Both the position numbers and the translations under genes were made by a program. 53,757 bases of DNA from Selenomonadales bacterium (GTDB lineage Bacteria > Bacillota > Negativicutes > Sporomusales > UBA7701). This document shows, piece by piece, positions 45,195 through 53,757 of the stretch (positions within the stretch are counted from its first letter, which is position 1; every line of letters starts with the position of its first letter). The notes under the pieces are model-generated. The model made no database searches. It had not been told where the DNA came from and saw only the letters and a list, made by a program, of their open reading frames with translations. Location: contig JARKPR010000028.1 in the NCBI GenBank assembly GCA_029975165.1, positions 1-53,757 of the forward strand, in the 5' to 3' direction.

Positions 45195-45902
45195 ATGGCC
45201 GATATCTACTACACGGCGGAGAAGACCTGCGTCATCTGCGACAAAAAATTCTCCGTCACCAGAGTGCGCAACCGCCTGTCCATGCTCAAACAAGACAGCG
45301 ACTTCTGCACCCACTACAAAGAAGCCAACCCGTATTACTACGCGGTCTGGGTCTGCCCCCACTGCGGCTACGCCGCCCAGGACACCTACTTCGAAGAGCC
45401 GTTCGCCAAAGTGGCCACCATCAAAAACTTCCTCACCGGACGGGACGTCAAAGTCAACTTCGGCGGACAGCGGACCCGCCAGGACGCCATCAACACTTAC
45501 AAGCTGGCCATATTTTTCGCCGACATGGCCGACACCCTCCCCAGCCGCCAGGCCAGCCTCTACCTCAAACTCGCCTGGCTTTACCGCGAGGGCGGGCTGC
45601 CGGACGAAGAGAGCGTCATGCTCGACCAGGCCCGCGAATACTACGAAAAAGCCTTCCTTAAAGAAAAAATCCCCATCGGCAACATGAGCCAGGTCACCCT
45701 CGAATACCTCATCGGCGAACTCCTCCGCCGCACCGGCCGGCTATCCGACGCACTCCACTACCTCGGCAAAGTCGTCGGCAGCCCCCAGGCCAAGAACGAA
45801 AAACGTATCCTCGAAATGGCCCGCGAAGCCTGGTCGCTCGCCCGCAGCGCCCAAAAAGAACAGGCCGCCGCCGCCAAAAAACCAGTAGCCGCAGAAGAAT
45901 AA
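45195..45902 (+). CDS. DUF2225 family protein
   Basis: 235 residues. N-terminal zinc-ribbon-like cysteines (CVICDKKF, FCTHY, CPHCGYAA) and then a TPR-like helical region with repeated YYEKAF/YLG motifs. This is the DUF2225 layout found in many Firmicutes and spirochaetes. Function unknown. It follows the aldolase gene by 34 nt, possibly in one transcript. Confidence 0.88.
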   Translation: MADIYYTAEKTCVICDKKFSVTRVRNRLSMLKQDSDFCTHYKEANPYYYAVWVCPHCGYAAQDTYFEEPFAKVATIKNFLTGRDVKVNFGGQRTRQDAINTYKLAIFFADMADTLPSRQASLYLKLAWLYREGGLPDEESVMLDQAREYYEKAFLKEKIPIGNMSQVTLEYLIGELLRRTGRLSDALHYLGKVVGSPQAKNEKRILEMAREAWSLARSAQKEQAAAAKKPVAAEE

Positions 45903-45959
45903 ACCTCGCTACCTACAGCCCGGCACCTCGGTTACCGGCCAGCCACGGAAAAACAACGG

Positions 45960-45981
45960 GCGGACCCGCAAGGGTCCGCCT
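45960..45981. terminator. Bidirectional terminator hairpin
   Basis: GGCGGACCC and GGGTCCGCC around GCAA. On the minus strand followed by CGTTGTTTTT, serving the flavin reductase gene. Confidence 0.65.
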
Positions 45982-45984
45982 ACC

Positions 45985-46482
45985 TTATTCCGTATATGCC
46001 GCTACAATCTCGCCGACATAAACCGTGTGGTAATCACCGTTCTTGTAGCAAGCCTCCTCTAAGCCTTTATCCAGCCGGCCCGGCGTCAGCTCGTACTTAT
46101 ACACCGTCCGGCACTCGTAATACACCCCGCAGCCGGCCACGACCGGCGTCGCCACTTTCTTGCCGGCCTGCAGCGTCAGCCCCGCCGCCTTCACCTTGTC
46201 CGTATCGCGCCCCGACTTGCTGCCGCAGAGCGCCAGCGCCTCCTTCATACTGCCGACGGGTACGCTCACCGTGAACTCGCTGCCCTCCTCCATGAAGCGG
46301 TGCGTGAACCGCGACGGCCGCACCAGCACCGTGAACATCGGCTTGCCCCATATAAACCCGATGCTCCCCCAGGCGATCGTCATCACATTGCTCTTGCTGC
46401 TGTCGCCGGCCGTCAGGAACGCGCCCTCCTTCAGAGCCGCCAAAGCCTTGCCGGCCTCGTCGCTGAAACTGATATCCTTCAC
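45985..46482 (-). CDS. Flavin reductase-like domain protein
   Basis: 165 residues from GTG 46482 (AAGGGGG upstream). Flavin-reductase-like split barrel: FLTAGDSSKSNVMTIAWGSIGFIWGKPMFTVLVRPSRFTHRF is the FMN-binding face. Such proteins bind FMN and reduce it or pass electrons to a partner. A longer frame up to 46608 has no good ribosome site. It converges with the DUF2225 gene. Confidence 0.85.
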   Translation of the reverse strand: MKDISFSDEAGKALAALKEGAFLTAGDSSKSNVMTIAWGSIGFIWGKPMFTVLVRPSRFTHRFMEEGSEFTVSVPVGSMKEALALCGSKSGRDTDKVKAAGLTLQAGKKVATPVVAGCGVYYECRTVYKYELTPGRLDKGLEEACYKNGDYHTVYVGEIVAAYTE

Positions 46483-46631
46483 AACCCATACCCCCTTTTT
46501 ATCCTTTACCAAATATATTCTGTCCCGCAAACCGCCATTCCTGGCGGCAAAAGCCGGCGCGGCAAAAATCCTTTGGACGCCCGCGCCAAACCGCATTATA
46601 ATATTCATAGCCCAGCGAAGGAGCAGAAGTC

Positions 46632-47348
46632 ATGTTCTACACCGACCCCGCCGAAAAAGAAAAATACATCCACGGCGTCTTCACCGCCATTGCCCGCCGC
46701 TACGATCTCATGAACACCCTCTTCAGCTTTAACCGCGACAAATACTGGCGTCGCCGCGCCGTCGCCGCCACCGGCCTGGCCGCCGGCGGCCGCGCCCTCG
46801 ACGTCTGCTGCGGCACCGGCCGCCTCACCCTCGAACTCGCTAAAGCCGCCGGCCCGGCCGGCCGCGTCGTCGGCCTCGACTTCTGCCGCGCCATGCTCGA
46901 CGTCGCCGCCGCCGCCATCGCCGCCAGCCCCTACGGCGGGACCATCCAGCTCGTCGAAGGCAACGCCATGGCCCTGCCCTTCGCCGACGACAGCTTCGAC
47001 TGCGCCACGACCGGCTTCGCCTTGCGCAACGTCCCCGACATCGCCGCCGTCCTCGCCGAAATGCGGCGCGTCGTCAAACCCGGCGGCGCCGTTGTTTCCT
47101 TAGAGCTCGCCAAACCCGGCGCCCCCGTCTTCAAACAACTCTACTATCTCTATTTCGAACGCCTCCTCCCCCTGTTCGGCAAAGCCGGTTCAGGCACCGA
47201 CGGCCCCTACCGCTGGCTGCCCGAATCGCTGCGCCGCTTCCCCCACCAGGGCGAAATCCGCGACATCTTCGGCGCCGTCGGCCTGAAGAACGCCACTTAC
47301 CATGAACTCACCGGCGGCATCGTTGCCGTGCACACCGGCATAAAATAA
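46632..47348 (+). CDS. menG: Demethylmenaquinone methyltransferase (UbiE/MenG)
   Basis: 238 residues. UbiE signatures: VFTAIARRYDLMNTLFSFNRDKYWRR at the N-terminus, SAM motif ALDVCCGTGRLTLELA, ATTGFALRNVPD and LELAKPGAPVFKQLYYLYFERLLPLFG. It adds the final methyl group to menaquinone using S-adenosylmethionine. ATG with AAGGAG upstream. No other menaquinone genes are in the window. Confidence 0.92.
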   Translation: MFYTDPAEKEKYIHGVFTAIARRYDLMNTLFSFNRDKYWRRRAVAATGLAAGGRALDVCCGTGRLTLELAKAAGPAGRVVGLDFCRAMLDVAAAAIAASPYGGTIQLVEGNAMALPFADDSFDCATTGFALRNVPDIAAVLAEMRRVVKPGGAVVSLELAKPGAPVFKQLYYLYFERLLPLFGKAGSGTDGPYRWLPESLRRFPHQGEIRDIFGAVGLKNATYHELTGGIVAVHTGIK

Positions 47349-47374
47349 AACGCCGGACGAGGGTCCGGCGTTTT
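47347..47374. terminator. Bidirectional terminator
   Basis: AAAACGCCGGAC and GTCCGGCGTTTT form a 12-bp stem between convergent genes. Confidence 0.8.
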
Positions 47375-47378
47375 CCTA

Positions 47379-47672
47379 CTACTCCGCTTTCAGCTTCTGC
47401 AGCGCCAGATACTTCTTCTGCAGCTCGTCCTCCAGCACCGTGATCTCCTTCAGCAGCCCGTCCACTGCCGGGCCCTCGCACTGCCCCGACAGGAACACCG
47501 CCTTGCCGTACTCCTTGAACAGGCGATCCTGCTTGGCCTCTAGGAACTCCATCTGCAGGCGGATCTCCGTTACCTCCTTCGCCCACTTCACCTCGTCGCC
47601 CAGCCCGTCCCACAGCTCCTGGGCCTTCTTCGCGAACAGCCCGCCATATTCCTTGATACGCTCCTTATCCAC
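47379..47672 (-). CDS. Small coiled-coil protein, unknown
   Basis: 97 residues from GTG 47672, with AAAGGAGG 8 nt upstream. Charged heptad-like sequence (EIRLQMEFLEAKQDRLFKEY and LEDELQKKYLALQKLKAE) indicates two coiled-coil helices. No Cys motif or membrane span. No family is recognised. Confidence 0.75.
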   Translation of the reverse strand: MDKERIKEYGGLFAKKAQELWDGLGDEVKWAKEVTEIRLQMEFLEAKQDRLFKEYGKAVFLSGQCEGPAVDGLLKEITVLEDELQKKYLALQKLKAE

Positions 47673-47806
47673 AGTCGACACCTCCTTTATAAATCTACAG
47701 CTATAATTCGCAGCGACGGGCGGCCGATTCCTGCCGGCAACCGCCCCCGCGGGAAATTCCGCTGAAACTTTCGCGGCCGCGGCGTATGTTCCTGGCAAAA
47801 AGACAC

Positions 47807-47835
47807 TTGACTTTGCGGAAGGGATGGACTATAAT
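47807..47835 (+). promoter_or_regulatory. Promoter of the serA T-box leader
   Basis: TTGACT (47807-47812), 17-bp spacer, TATAAT (47830-47835). Confidence 0.8.
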
Positions 47836-47867
47836 CAAAAATAAATTTACACGACAACGCGTTGAAA

Positions 47868-48147
47868 GGGAAGCCAAATGTTTTCGGGCCTGCAGAGAGC
47901 CGGCGGATGGTGCGAGCCGGCGGCCGGGCATGCGGTTCCGCCCCGGAGCGGCTGGTGAAGAATCATGACGGGCGCCGCCCGATAAAGCGGCAAAAGTTGG
48001 CCGTACGGCAATATGGGTGGCAACGCGGGAAATACTCTCGTCCCTTTCGGATGAGGTTTTTTTATTTGCGGACCACTGCGCGGCGGCCCAAGCTGGGTGG
48101 CACCGCGGCTTAAAAACCCGCCCCGAAGCATGGGGCGGGTTTATTTT
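47868..48147 (+). promoter_or_regulatory. T-box leader of serA with two antiterminator/terminator modules
   Basis: Stem I hallmarks AGAGAGCCGGCGGATGGTGC and the following GAGCCGG are at 47894-47920. A UCA triplet at 47963-47965 is a candidate serine specifier (tentative). The first T-box core GGGTGGCAACGCGGG lies at 48015-48029 with terminator CTCGTCC/GGATGAG and T7. A second core GGGTGGCACCGCGG lies at 48095-48108 with terminator AAACCCGCCCC/GGGGCGGGTTT and TATTTTT. Only one Stem I is present. Confidence 0.85.
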
Positions 48148-48197
48148 TCGCCAAGTAATCATAATATTTTTCCGGAAAATAATCGGGAGGGATCACA

Positions 48198-49784
48198 TTG
48201 AAAATCCTCGTTGCCGACCCCGTATCGGAACAAGGCGTCGCTATCCTGCGCAAAGAGCACGACGTCGACGTCAGGCACAAGCTGCCACCCGAAGAACTCA
48301 TCGCCGCCATCCCCGGCTACGACGCCCTTGTCGTCCGCAGCGAGACCAAAGTCACCAAAGCCATCATCGCCGCGGCCGCCAACCTAAAAGTCATCGGCCG
48401 GGCCGGCGTGGGCGTCGACAACATCGACGTCGACGCCGCCACCAAAAAAGGCATCATCGTTCTCAACGCCCCCGAAGGCAACACCATCGCCGCCACCGAG
48501 CACGCCATGGCCATGATGCTCTCCATGGCCCGCAACATCCCCCAGGCCCACCAGTCCGTCAAAGGCGGCGAATGGCAGCGGGGCAAATTCGTCGGCGTCG
48601 AAATGCGCGGCAAAACCCTCGGCATCCTCGGCCTCGGCCGCATCGGCACCGGCGTCGCCAAGCGGACCCGCGCCCTCGAAATGACCGTCCTCGCCTACGA
48701 CCCCTTCATCAGCGCCGAACACGCCAAAGCCCTCGACATCGAGCTCGCCGACCTCGACGAAGTTCTTGCTGCCGCTGACTTCATCACCATGCACCTGCCC
48801 CTTACCGCCGACACCAGAGGCCTCTTTAACCACGAAACCTTCCAAAAAGTCAAGCCCGGCGTGCGGATAATCAACTGCGCCCGCGGCGGCATCATCGACG
48901 AGGCCGCCCTCGCCGACGCCATCAGAGGCGGCATCGTCGCCGGCGCAGCCATCGACGTCTTCGAAAAAGAACCCATCGACCCCGCCAACCCGCTCCTCGG
49001 CCTTGAAAAAGTCGTCCTCACCCCCCACTTGGGCGCCTCCACCGCCGAAGCCCAGGTCGGCGTCGCCGTCGACGTCGCCGAAGGCATCCTCGCCGCTTTG
49101 CGCGGCGAGCCCGTCACCACCGCCGTCAATATCGCCCCCGTCCCCGCCCACGTCATGAAAGTCATCAAACCCTACCTCGGCGTCGCTGAAAAAATGGGCT
49201 GCCTGGCCGTCCACCTGGCCGACGGCCGCATCGACACCGTAGAAGTCGAATACAATGGCCAGATCAGCGAAGTCGACTCCCGCATGCTCACCACCGCCGT
49301 CCTCAAAGGCATCCTCGGCCCCATCCTCCAGGAAACCGTCAACTACGTCAACGCCCCCGGCGTCGCCAAAACGCGCGGCATAAAAACCCGAGAAATCAAA
49401 AGCAAAGAAACGGCCAACTTCGCCAACCTCATCACCGTCCGCGTCCGCACCGACAAAGGCGGCACCATGGTCGCCGGCACCCTCTTCGGCAAAGAAGAAG
49501 CCCGCATCGTCATGATCGACGGCTACCGGGTCGACGTCGACCCCCAGGGCTGGCTGCTCATCGGCCCCCACGTCGACAAACCCGGCATAATCGGCAAAGT
49601 CGGCACCATTCTCGGCGACAACAACATCAACATCGCCGGCATGCAGGTCGGCCGCACCGAAACCGCCGGCACCAGCATCATGGTAATGACCGTCGAAGCC
49701 GACCTGCCCACCCCCGTCATGCTCAAAATAAAAGCCGTCGACGGCATCATCGGCGCCAAACTCGTCAACTTCAACATCGGCTAA
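48198..49784 (+). CDS. serA: D-3-phosphoglycerate dehydrogenase
   Basis: 528 residues. D-2-hydroxyacid dehydrogenase domain with NAD motif LGILGLGRIGTGVA, catalytic Arg/Glu/His region (NCARGGIIDE, VLTPHLGAST), an intervening domain and a C-terminal ACT domain (KPGIIGKVGTILGDNNINIAGMQ). It starts serine synthesis from 3-phosphoglycerate. TTG start with GGGAGG upstream. The T-box leader ties it to uncharged tRNA, very probably tRNA-Ser. Confidence 0.96.
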   Translation: MKILVADPVSEQGVAILRKEHDVDVRHKLPPEELIAAIPGYDALVVRSETKVTKAIIAAAANLKVIGRAGVGVDNIDVDAATKKGIIVLNAPEGNTIAATEHAMAMMLSMARNIPQAHQSVKGGEWQRGKFVGVEMRGKTLGILGLGRIGTGVAKRTRALEMTVLAYDPFISAEHAKALDIELADLDEVLAAADFITMHLPLTADTRGLFNHETFQKVKPGVRIINCARGGIIDEAALADAIRGGIVAGAAIDVFEKEPIDPANPLLGLEKVVLTPHLGASTAEAQVGVAVDVAEGILAALRGEPVTTAVNIAPVPAHVMKVIKPYLGVAEKMGCLAVHLADGRIDTVEVEYNGQISEVDSRMLTTAVLKGILGPILQETVNYVNAPGVAKTRGIKTREIKSKETANFANLITVRVRTDKGGTMVAGTLFGKEEARIVMIDGYRVDVDPQGWLLIGPHVDKPGIIGKVGTILGDNNINIAGMQVGRTETAGTSIMVMTVEADLPTPVMLKIKAVDGIIGAKLVNFNIG

Positions 49785-49801
49785 ACAAAGGAGGCCCCAC
49801 C

Positions 49802-51037
49802 ATGGCAACCGTCAGACCCTTCCGCGGCCTCCGTCCGGCCCCCGAACTGGCCGGGCGCATCGCCGCCCTCCCCTACGACGTCATGGACTCTGCCGAAGCG
49901 CGGGCCATAACCGCCGGCAATCCTTACAGCTTCCTCAGGGTCACCAAAGCCGAAGTCGACCTGCCGCCGGACATCGACCCCCAAGCCCCGGCCGTCTACG
50001 CCCAGGCTCGCGCCACTCTCGACGCCTTCGTCGCCAAGGGTTGGCTCACGCAGGACTCCGCCCCCCGCTTCTATATCTACAAACAGACCATGGGCGGCCA
50101 CACCCAGATCGGCCTCGTCGCCGCCGCCGCCCTCGACGAATACGAACAAGGCATCATCAAAAAACACGAACTAACCCGCCCGGACAAAGAACTTGACCGC
50201 GTCAACCACATCGCCGCCACCGGCGCCCAGACCGGCGCCGTCTTCCTCACCTACCGCGCCGACGCGGCCATCAACGCCCTCATCGCCAACTGCCGGCAGC
50301 AGCCTCCCGTCTACGACTTCACCGCCGCCGACGGCATCGGCCACACCCTCCACGTCGTCGACGACCCCGCCGCCATCGACGCCCTCGAACAAGCCTTCCG
50401 GCGCGTTCCCGCCCTCTACATCGCCGACGGCCACCACCGTTCGGCCGCCGCCGCCCGCGTCCGGGCGGAGCGCCGGGCCGCCAACCCCGGCCACACCGGC
50501 CGGGAAGACTACAACCGCTTCCTCGTCGTCATCTTCCCCCACGACCAAGTCCGCATCATGGACTACAATCGCGTCGTCGCCGACCTCGCCGGCCGCACCC
50601 TCGCCGACCTCCTCGCCGCCGTCGGCGAGAAATTCCGTGTCGAAGACGCAGCCGCCGGCAGACCCGCCGCCCCCCGCACCTTCGGCATGTACCTCGCCGG
50701 CCGCTGGCACAAGCTCACCGCCAGGGACGGCACCTTCGACACCGCCGACCCCGAAGGCCGGCTCGACGTCACCATCCTCCAGCAAAACCTCCTCGCCCCC
50801 CTCCTCGGCATCGGCGACCCGCGCACCGACAAACGCATCGGCTTCGTCGGCGGCATCCGCGGCCTGGCCGAACTCGAAAAACTCGTCGACAGCGGCCGCT
50901 ACGCCGTCGCCTTCGCCCTCTACCCCACCGCGGTCGACGAACTCATGGCCATCGCCGACCGCGGCGCCATCATGCCGCCCAAATCGACCTGGTTCGAGCC
51001 GAAATTACGCGACGCCATGATCATCCATCTCATCTAG
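49802..51037 (+). CDS. DUF1015 family protein
   Basis: 411 residues. DUF1015 signature: VRPFRGLRP at the N-terminus, AALPYDVMD, KKHELTRPDKELDR and LYIADGHHRSAAAARV. The family is often adjacent to serine-synthesis genes in Firmicutes and Thermotogae, and here it follows serA by 17 nt under the same T-box, so a role in serine metabolism is likely (inference). AAGGAGG precedes the ATG. Confidence 0.9.
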   Translation: MATVRPFRGLRPAPELAGRIAALPYDVMDSAEARAITAGNPYSFLRVTKAEVDLPPDIDPQAPAVYAQARATLDAFVAKGWLTQDSAPRFYIYKQTMGGHTQIGLVAAAALDEYEQGIIKKHELTRPDKELDRVNHIAATGAQTGAVFLTYRADAAINALIANCRQQPPVYDFTAADGIGHTLHVVDDPAAIDALEQAFRRVPALYIADGHHRSAAAARVRAERRAANPGHTGREDYNRFLVVIFPHDQVRIMDYNRVVADLAGRTLADLLAAVGEKFRVEDAAAGRPAAPRTFGMYLAGRWHKLTARDGTFDTADPEGRLDVTILQQNLLAPLLGIGDPRTDKRIGFVGGIRGLAELEKLVDSGRYAVAFALYPTAVDELMAIADRGAIMPPKSTWFEPKLRDAMIIHLI

Positions 51038-51053
51038 AAACCATATCCGCCGC

Positions 51054-51092
51054 AACGGGACAGGCGCACGCCTGTCCCGTTGCTATTATTTT
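51054..51092 (+). terminator. Terminator of serA-DUF1015
   Basis: AACGGGACAGGC and GCCTGTCCCGTT with a short loop, then GCTATTATTTT. Confidence 0.75.
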
Positions 51093-51186
51093 CCCAGGGA
51101 GGAATTGGCAAGATAAATGTCGAAAAATTCCCTTAATATTTTTATGTAGAAATGTCCACCCCCCAAACCAGAGGAGGGGCAGCGTG

Positions 51187-53448
51187 ATGAAAAGCCAGAA
51201 TCACCGGGTAGCCGGCAGAGTCGCCGTCATCTACGCCATCGTCGCCGGCCTGTGGATCATCTTCTCCGACAAGATACTCCTCCTGTTCGTGCAGGACTCG
51301 GCCGCCATCACCGACCTGCAAACCGCCAAAGGGTGGTTCTTCGTCCTATCCACCGCCGCCATGCTCTTCTGGCTTGTCGCCCGCGACCTCGCCACCATCG
51401 GCCGGTCGGAGGAAACGCTGCTCGAGCGCAACGAAGCCCTCACCCAGGCCAACGAAGAACTGACTGCCGTTGAAGAAGAACTGCGGCAGCAATTCGACCA
51501 ACTCTGCACCAGCCAGGGCAAGATCCGCCGCCAGAACGAATGCCTTCAAACGTTGCGGGAGACGGCCTTCGCCCTCATGCATGAGCTCGACGTCGACGCC
51601 CTCCTCAGGCTCATCGTCGAAAAAGCGGCCGCTATCGGCGAATCGTCGCACGCCTACCTCTACATACTCACCGACGACGGCCAGGCCATGGAACTCAGAA
51701 TCGTCACCGGCACCGCAATCCGGGAAATCGGCTTCCGGCAAAAACCGGACGAAGGCGTCGTCGGCAAGGTCTGGGCAAGCGGCCGACCGCTCGTCATCCA
51801 GGATTACAACCACTGGCCGGAGCGCCTGACAACGGCAGGCTTCGACGTCATCCGCACCTCCACCGGCTTCCCCCTCATCGCCGGCAAACAGGTAATCGGC
51901 GTCTTCGGCGTCAACTACTTCGACCACCGCGAACTCGACGAAAACGAACGCGACCTCCTCGGCAGCTTTGCCGAACTCGCCTCCATCGCCCTCGTCAACG
52001 CCCGCCTCCACCGTTCCCTGCGCGAAGAACTCGCCGAGCGCCGCAAAGTCGAAGCCAGCCTCCAGCGCCAGCAGGCCCGCACCCAGGGCATCCTCGACGC
52101 CATCCCCGACCTCATCCTCCGCATCGGCCTCGACGGTATCCTCCGCGAACAAAAAACAGGTATCGACATGCCGACCACCGTCAACTTCCAAGAAAACGTC
52201 GGCCGCCACCTGCGCGCCTTCACCCCTCCCCACGTCGAAAAACAAGTCGTCCGCTGCATGCGGCGGGCCGTAGCCACCAGGGCCACCCAACAGTTCGATT
52301 ACGCCGTCACCGCCGCCGACGGCACGGAATATCACCGGGAAATGCGCATCGTCGCCGTCGGCGACGACGAAGTCATCGGCATCGTCCGCGATATAACCCG
52401 GCGCCGCCAGATGGAGCAAGAACTCGGGCAGATGGCCCTCACCGACCAGGCCACCGGCCTCTACAACCGCGCCTACTTCGAAGCCGAACTGCAGCGCCTG
52501 TCCGACAAGCGGAACCTGCCTGTCGGCGTCATCGTCGCCGACATCGACGGCCTGAAAATCATCAACGACTCCCTCGGCCACGAAACAGGCGACAAGCTCA
52601 TCGTCGCCGCCGCCGCCATGGTCGCCGCCTGCTGCGGCGCCAACGACCTCGTCGCCCACCTCGGCGGCGGCGAATTCGCCGTCATCATGCCAGGCAGCGA
52701 CGCCGCCGCCGTCCAGGCCGCCTGCGAGCACCTCAACAGATCGGTCGTCGACTACCGCGAAACCAGCCAGATGCCGCTCAGCCTCTCCGTCGGCATGAGC
52801 ATCCGCACGAACGGCAACGACACCTTAAGCGACACCTTCAAAGCCGCCGACCGCAACATGTACCGCGAAAAACTCCACAGCAAACAAAGCGGCCACAGCG
52901 CCATCGTCACCACCCTCGCCCAGGCCCTCGAAGCCAGGGACTTCGTAACCGACGGCCACGCCGACCGCCTCCAGGATCTCATGGAGCGGCTGGCCCTCGC
53001 CGCCGGCCTGCCGAGCAGCGACCTCCCCGACCTCAGGCTGTTCGGCCGTTTCCACGATATCGGCAAAGTCGGCATCCCCGACCACATCCTCTTCAAACCC
53101 GGCCGTCTCGACGAAGAAGAATTCGCCATCATGAAACGGCACTGCGAAATCGGCTACCGCATCGCCCTCGCCTCCCCCGAACTCGCCCCCATCGCCGACT
53201 GGATCCTCAAACACCAGGAATGGTGGAACGGCGGCGGCTACCCACTCGGCCTGGCCGGCGAAGACATCCCGCTGCCCTGCCGGATGCTGGCCATCGTCGA
53301 CGCCTACGACGCCATGACCAACGACCGACCCTACCGCCGGGCCATGTCCCACGAACAAGCCGTCGCCGAACTCATCCGCTGCGCCGGCAGCCAGTTCGAC
53401 GCCAGGCTCGTCGAACAATTCGTCAAAATAATTCATCCCGAAAAATAA
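51187..53448 (+). CDS. GAF-PAS-GGDEF(degenerate)-HD-GYP signalling protein
   Basis: 753 residues. Two N-terminal membrane spans (about 10-30 and 45-65), a coiled coil, a GAF domain (about 115-285), a PAS-like domain (about 300-410) and a GGDEF domain whose motif is HLGGGEFAV (near residue 495), with Gly in place of the catalytic Asp/Glu. The C-terminal HD-GYP domain keeps FHDIGKVGIPDHILFKPG and HQEWWNGGGYP. So it probably hydrolyses c-di-GMP and uses the GGDEF as a regulatory site (inference). GTG at 51184 is an alternative start. Confidence 0.9.
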   Translation: MKSQNHRVAGRVAVIYAIVAGLWIIFSDKILLLFVQDSAAITDLQTAKGWFFVLSTAAMLFWLVARDLATIGRSEETLLERNEALTQANEELTAVEEELRQQFDQLCTSQGKIRRQNECLQTLRETAFALMHELDVDALLRLIVEKAAAIGESSHAYLYILTDDGQAMELRIVTGTAIREIGFRQKPDEGVVGKVWASGRPLVIQDYNHWPERLTTAGFDVIRTSTGFPLIAGKQVIGVFGVNYFDHRELDENERDLLGSFAELASIALVNARLHRSLREELAERRKVEASLQRQQARTQGILDAIPDLILRIGLDGILREQKTGIDMPTTVNFQENVGRHLRAFTPPHVEKQVVRCMRRAVATRATQQFDYAVTAADGTEYHREMRIVAVGDDEVIGIVRDITRRRQMEQELGQMALTDQATGLYNRAYFEAELQRLSDKRNLPVGVIVADIDGLKIINDSLGHETGDKLIVAAAAMVAACCGANDLVAHLGGGEFAVIMPGSDAAAVQAACEHLNRSVVDYRETSQMPLSLSVGMSIRTNGNDTLSDTFKAADRNMYREKLHSKQSGHSAIVTTLAQALEARDFVTDGHADRLQDLMERLALAAGLPSSDLPDLRLFGRFHDIGKVGIPDHILFKPGRLDEEEFAIMKRHCEIGYRIALASPELAPIADWILKHQEWWNGGGYPLGLAGEDIPLPCRMLAIVDAYDAMTNDRPYRRAMSHEQAVAELIRCAGSQFDARLVEQFVKIIHPEK

Positions 53449-53476
53449 GGTTGCCCGGAAAATCTTCCAGGCAACC
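53449..53476 (+). terminator. Weak terminator-like hairpin
   Basis: GGTTGCC and GGCAACC with internal GAA/TTC pairing; no strong T-run follows. Confidence 0.45.
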
Positions 53477-53659
53477 CCTCGCTTGGCCGCTGCCGCCCCG
53501 CCGTGCATAAAAAAACCGCCGCCATAAAAAGCTACAACTGTCCCCTCCTTGCCCGCCGCACGGGAAAATCCTCCGCTCGGGAAGGATTGTCCACGGCGCG
53601 GACCGAACATAAAAAGCAAGACCGGCTATAAAAAGTCAAGTGGGAAGGAACGTTACATG

Positions 53660-53757
53660 GCCGGGAGATAAGGAGCGTTGTCCCGAAGAACAGCAAAAAT
53701 GATGGAAGTCATTTTGCGGCAGACATGACCGACAGCGGTCATGTGGGACTTTCCATG
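53660..53757 (+). other. Two adjacent hairpins at the window end
   Basis: GCAAAAATGA/TCATTTTGC (53693-53717) and CATGACCG-ACAG-CGGTCATG (53724-53743) are close together before CCATG at the window end. They may be a leader or operator for a gene beyond the window. No other feature is seen after 53476. Confidence 0.35.

Noticed and set aside
47701-48162. Several open frames on both strands upstream of serA
   Set aside because: They lie across the T-box leader, whose conserved RNA motifs explain the sequence.

Overview
The window reads as chromosomal DNA of a GC-rich, spore-forming member of the Firmicutes, most likely a Negativicute close to Sporomusaceae (inference). The grounds are strong Shine-Dalgarno sites with many TTG and GTG starts, lipobox lipoproteins, a T-box leader, yybP-ykoY riboswitches, PdxST-type vitamin B6 synthesis, a CcpN / PPDK-regulator / PPDK operon, a menaquinone methyltransferase, and collagen-like and CotQ-like spore-surface candidates. 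Most genes end codons in C or G. A block from about 22.36 to 33.4 kb is clearly AT-richer with different codon use and looks acquired.

Layout. 1-3.5 kb (minus): two tandem ArsB/NhaD-type ion permeases and a PIN-PhoH ATPase. 3.6-3.9 kb: a small 36-residue gene with its own -10 box and terminator. 4.1-12.7 kb: one long operon with a complete Liv-type ABC importer (livKHMGF) followed by a multi-subunit flavin/iron-sulfur amino- or imino-acid dehydrogenase and a ProC-like NAD(P) protein. 12.8-16.1 kb: a MocR-type regulator (pdxR) and the pyridoxal phosphate synthase genes pdxST. 16.1-22.9 kb: a DJ-1/PfpI protein, a small membrane protein, panE-panB (minus), two 40-residue peptides, a NUDIX hydrolase, and an old-yellow-enzyme / isochorismatase-like / DUF362 operon.

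The AT-rich block (22.4-33.4 kb) carries an IS21-like remnant, two berberine-bridge-type flavoenzymes (CotQ-like), a deaminase fused to a Cys-rich zinc-ribbon domain, a compact tyrosine recombinase enclosed by inverted recombination-site-like repeats, an MCP-CheW pair and a collagen-like protein. Some of these may form a spore-surface gene set.

33.4-36 kb is a manganese module. A Mn(II) riboswitch precedes a GDT1-family exporter, an NRAMP importer follows, and a second Mn(II) riboswitch sits just downstream on the opposite strand, pointing into the importer. This suggests riboswitch-controlled antisense repression of the importer. 36-43 kb: a secreted GH26-like glycosidase, a MORN-repeat lipoprotein, and ppdK with its kinase/phosphorylase and a CcpN-type repressor that has no canonical start codon. 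43-53.7 kb: an M48 metalloprotease, an HpaI-type aldolase, a DUF2225 protein, a flavin reductase, menG, a coiled-coil protein, a serA-DUF1015 operon under a T-box with two antiterminator/terminator modules, and a GAF-PAS-degenerate GGDEF-HD-GYP signalling protein. A roughly 116-bp non-coding repeat with terminal inverted repeats occurs three times. No tRNA, rRNA or CRISPR array was seen.
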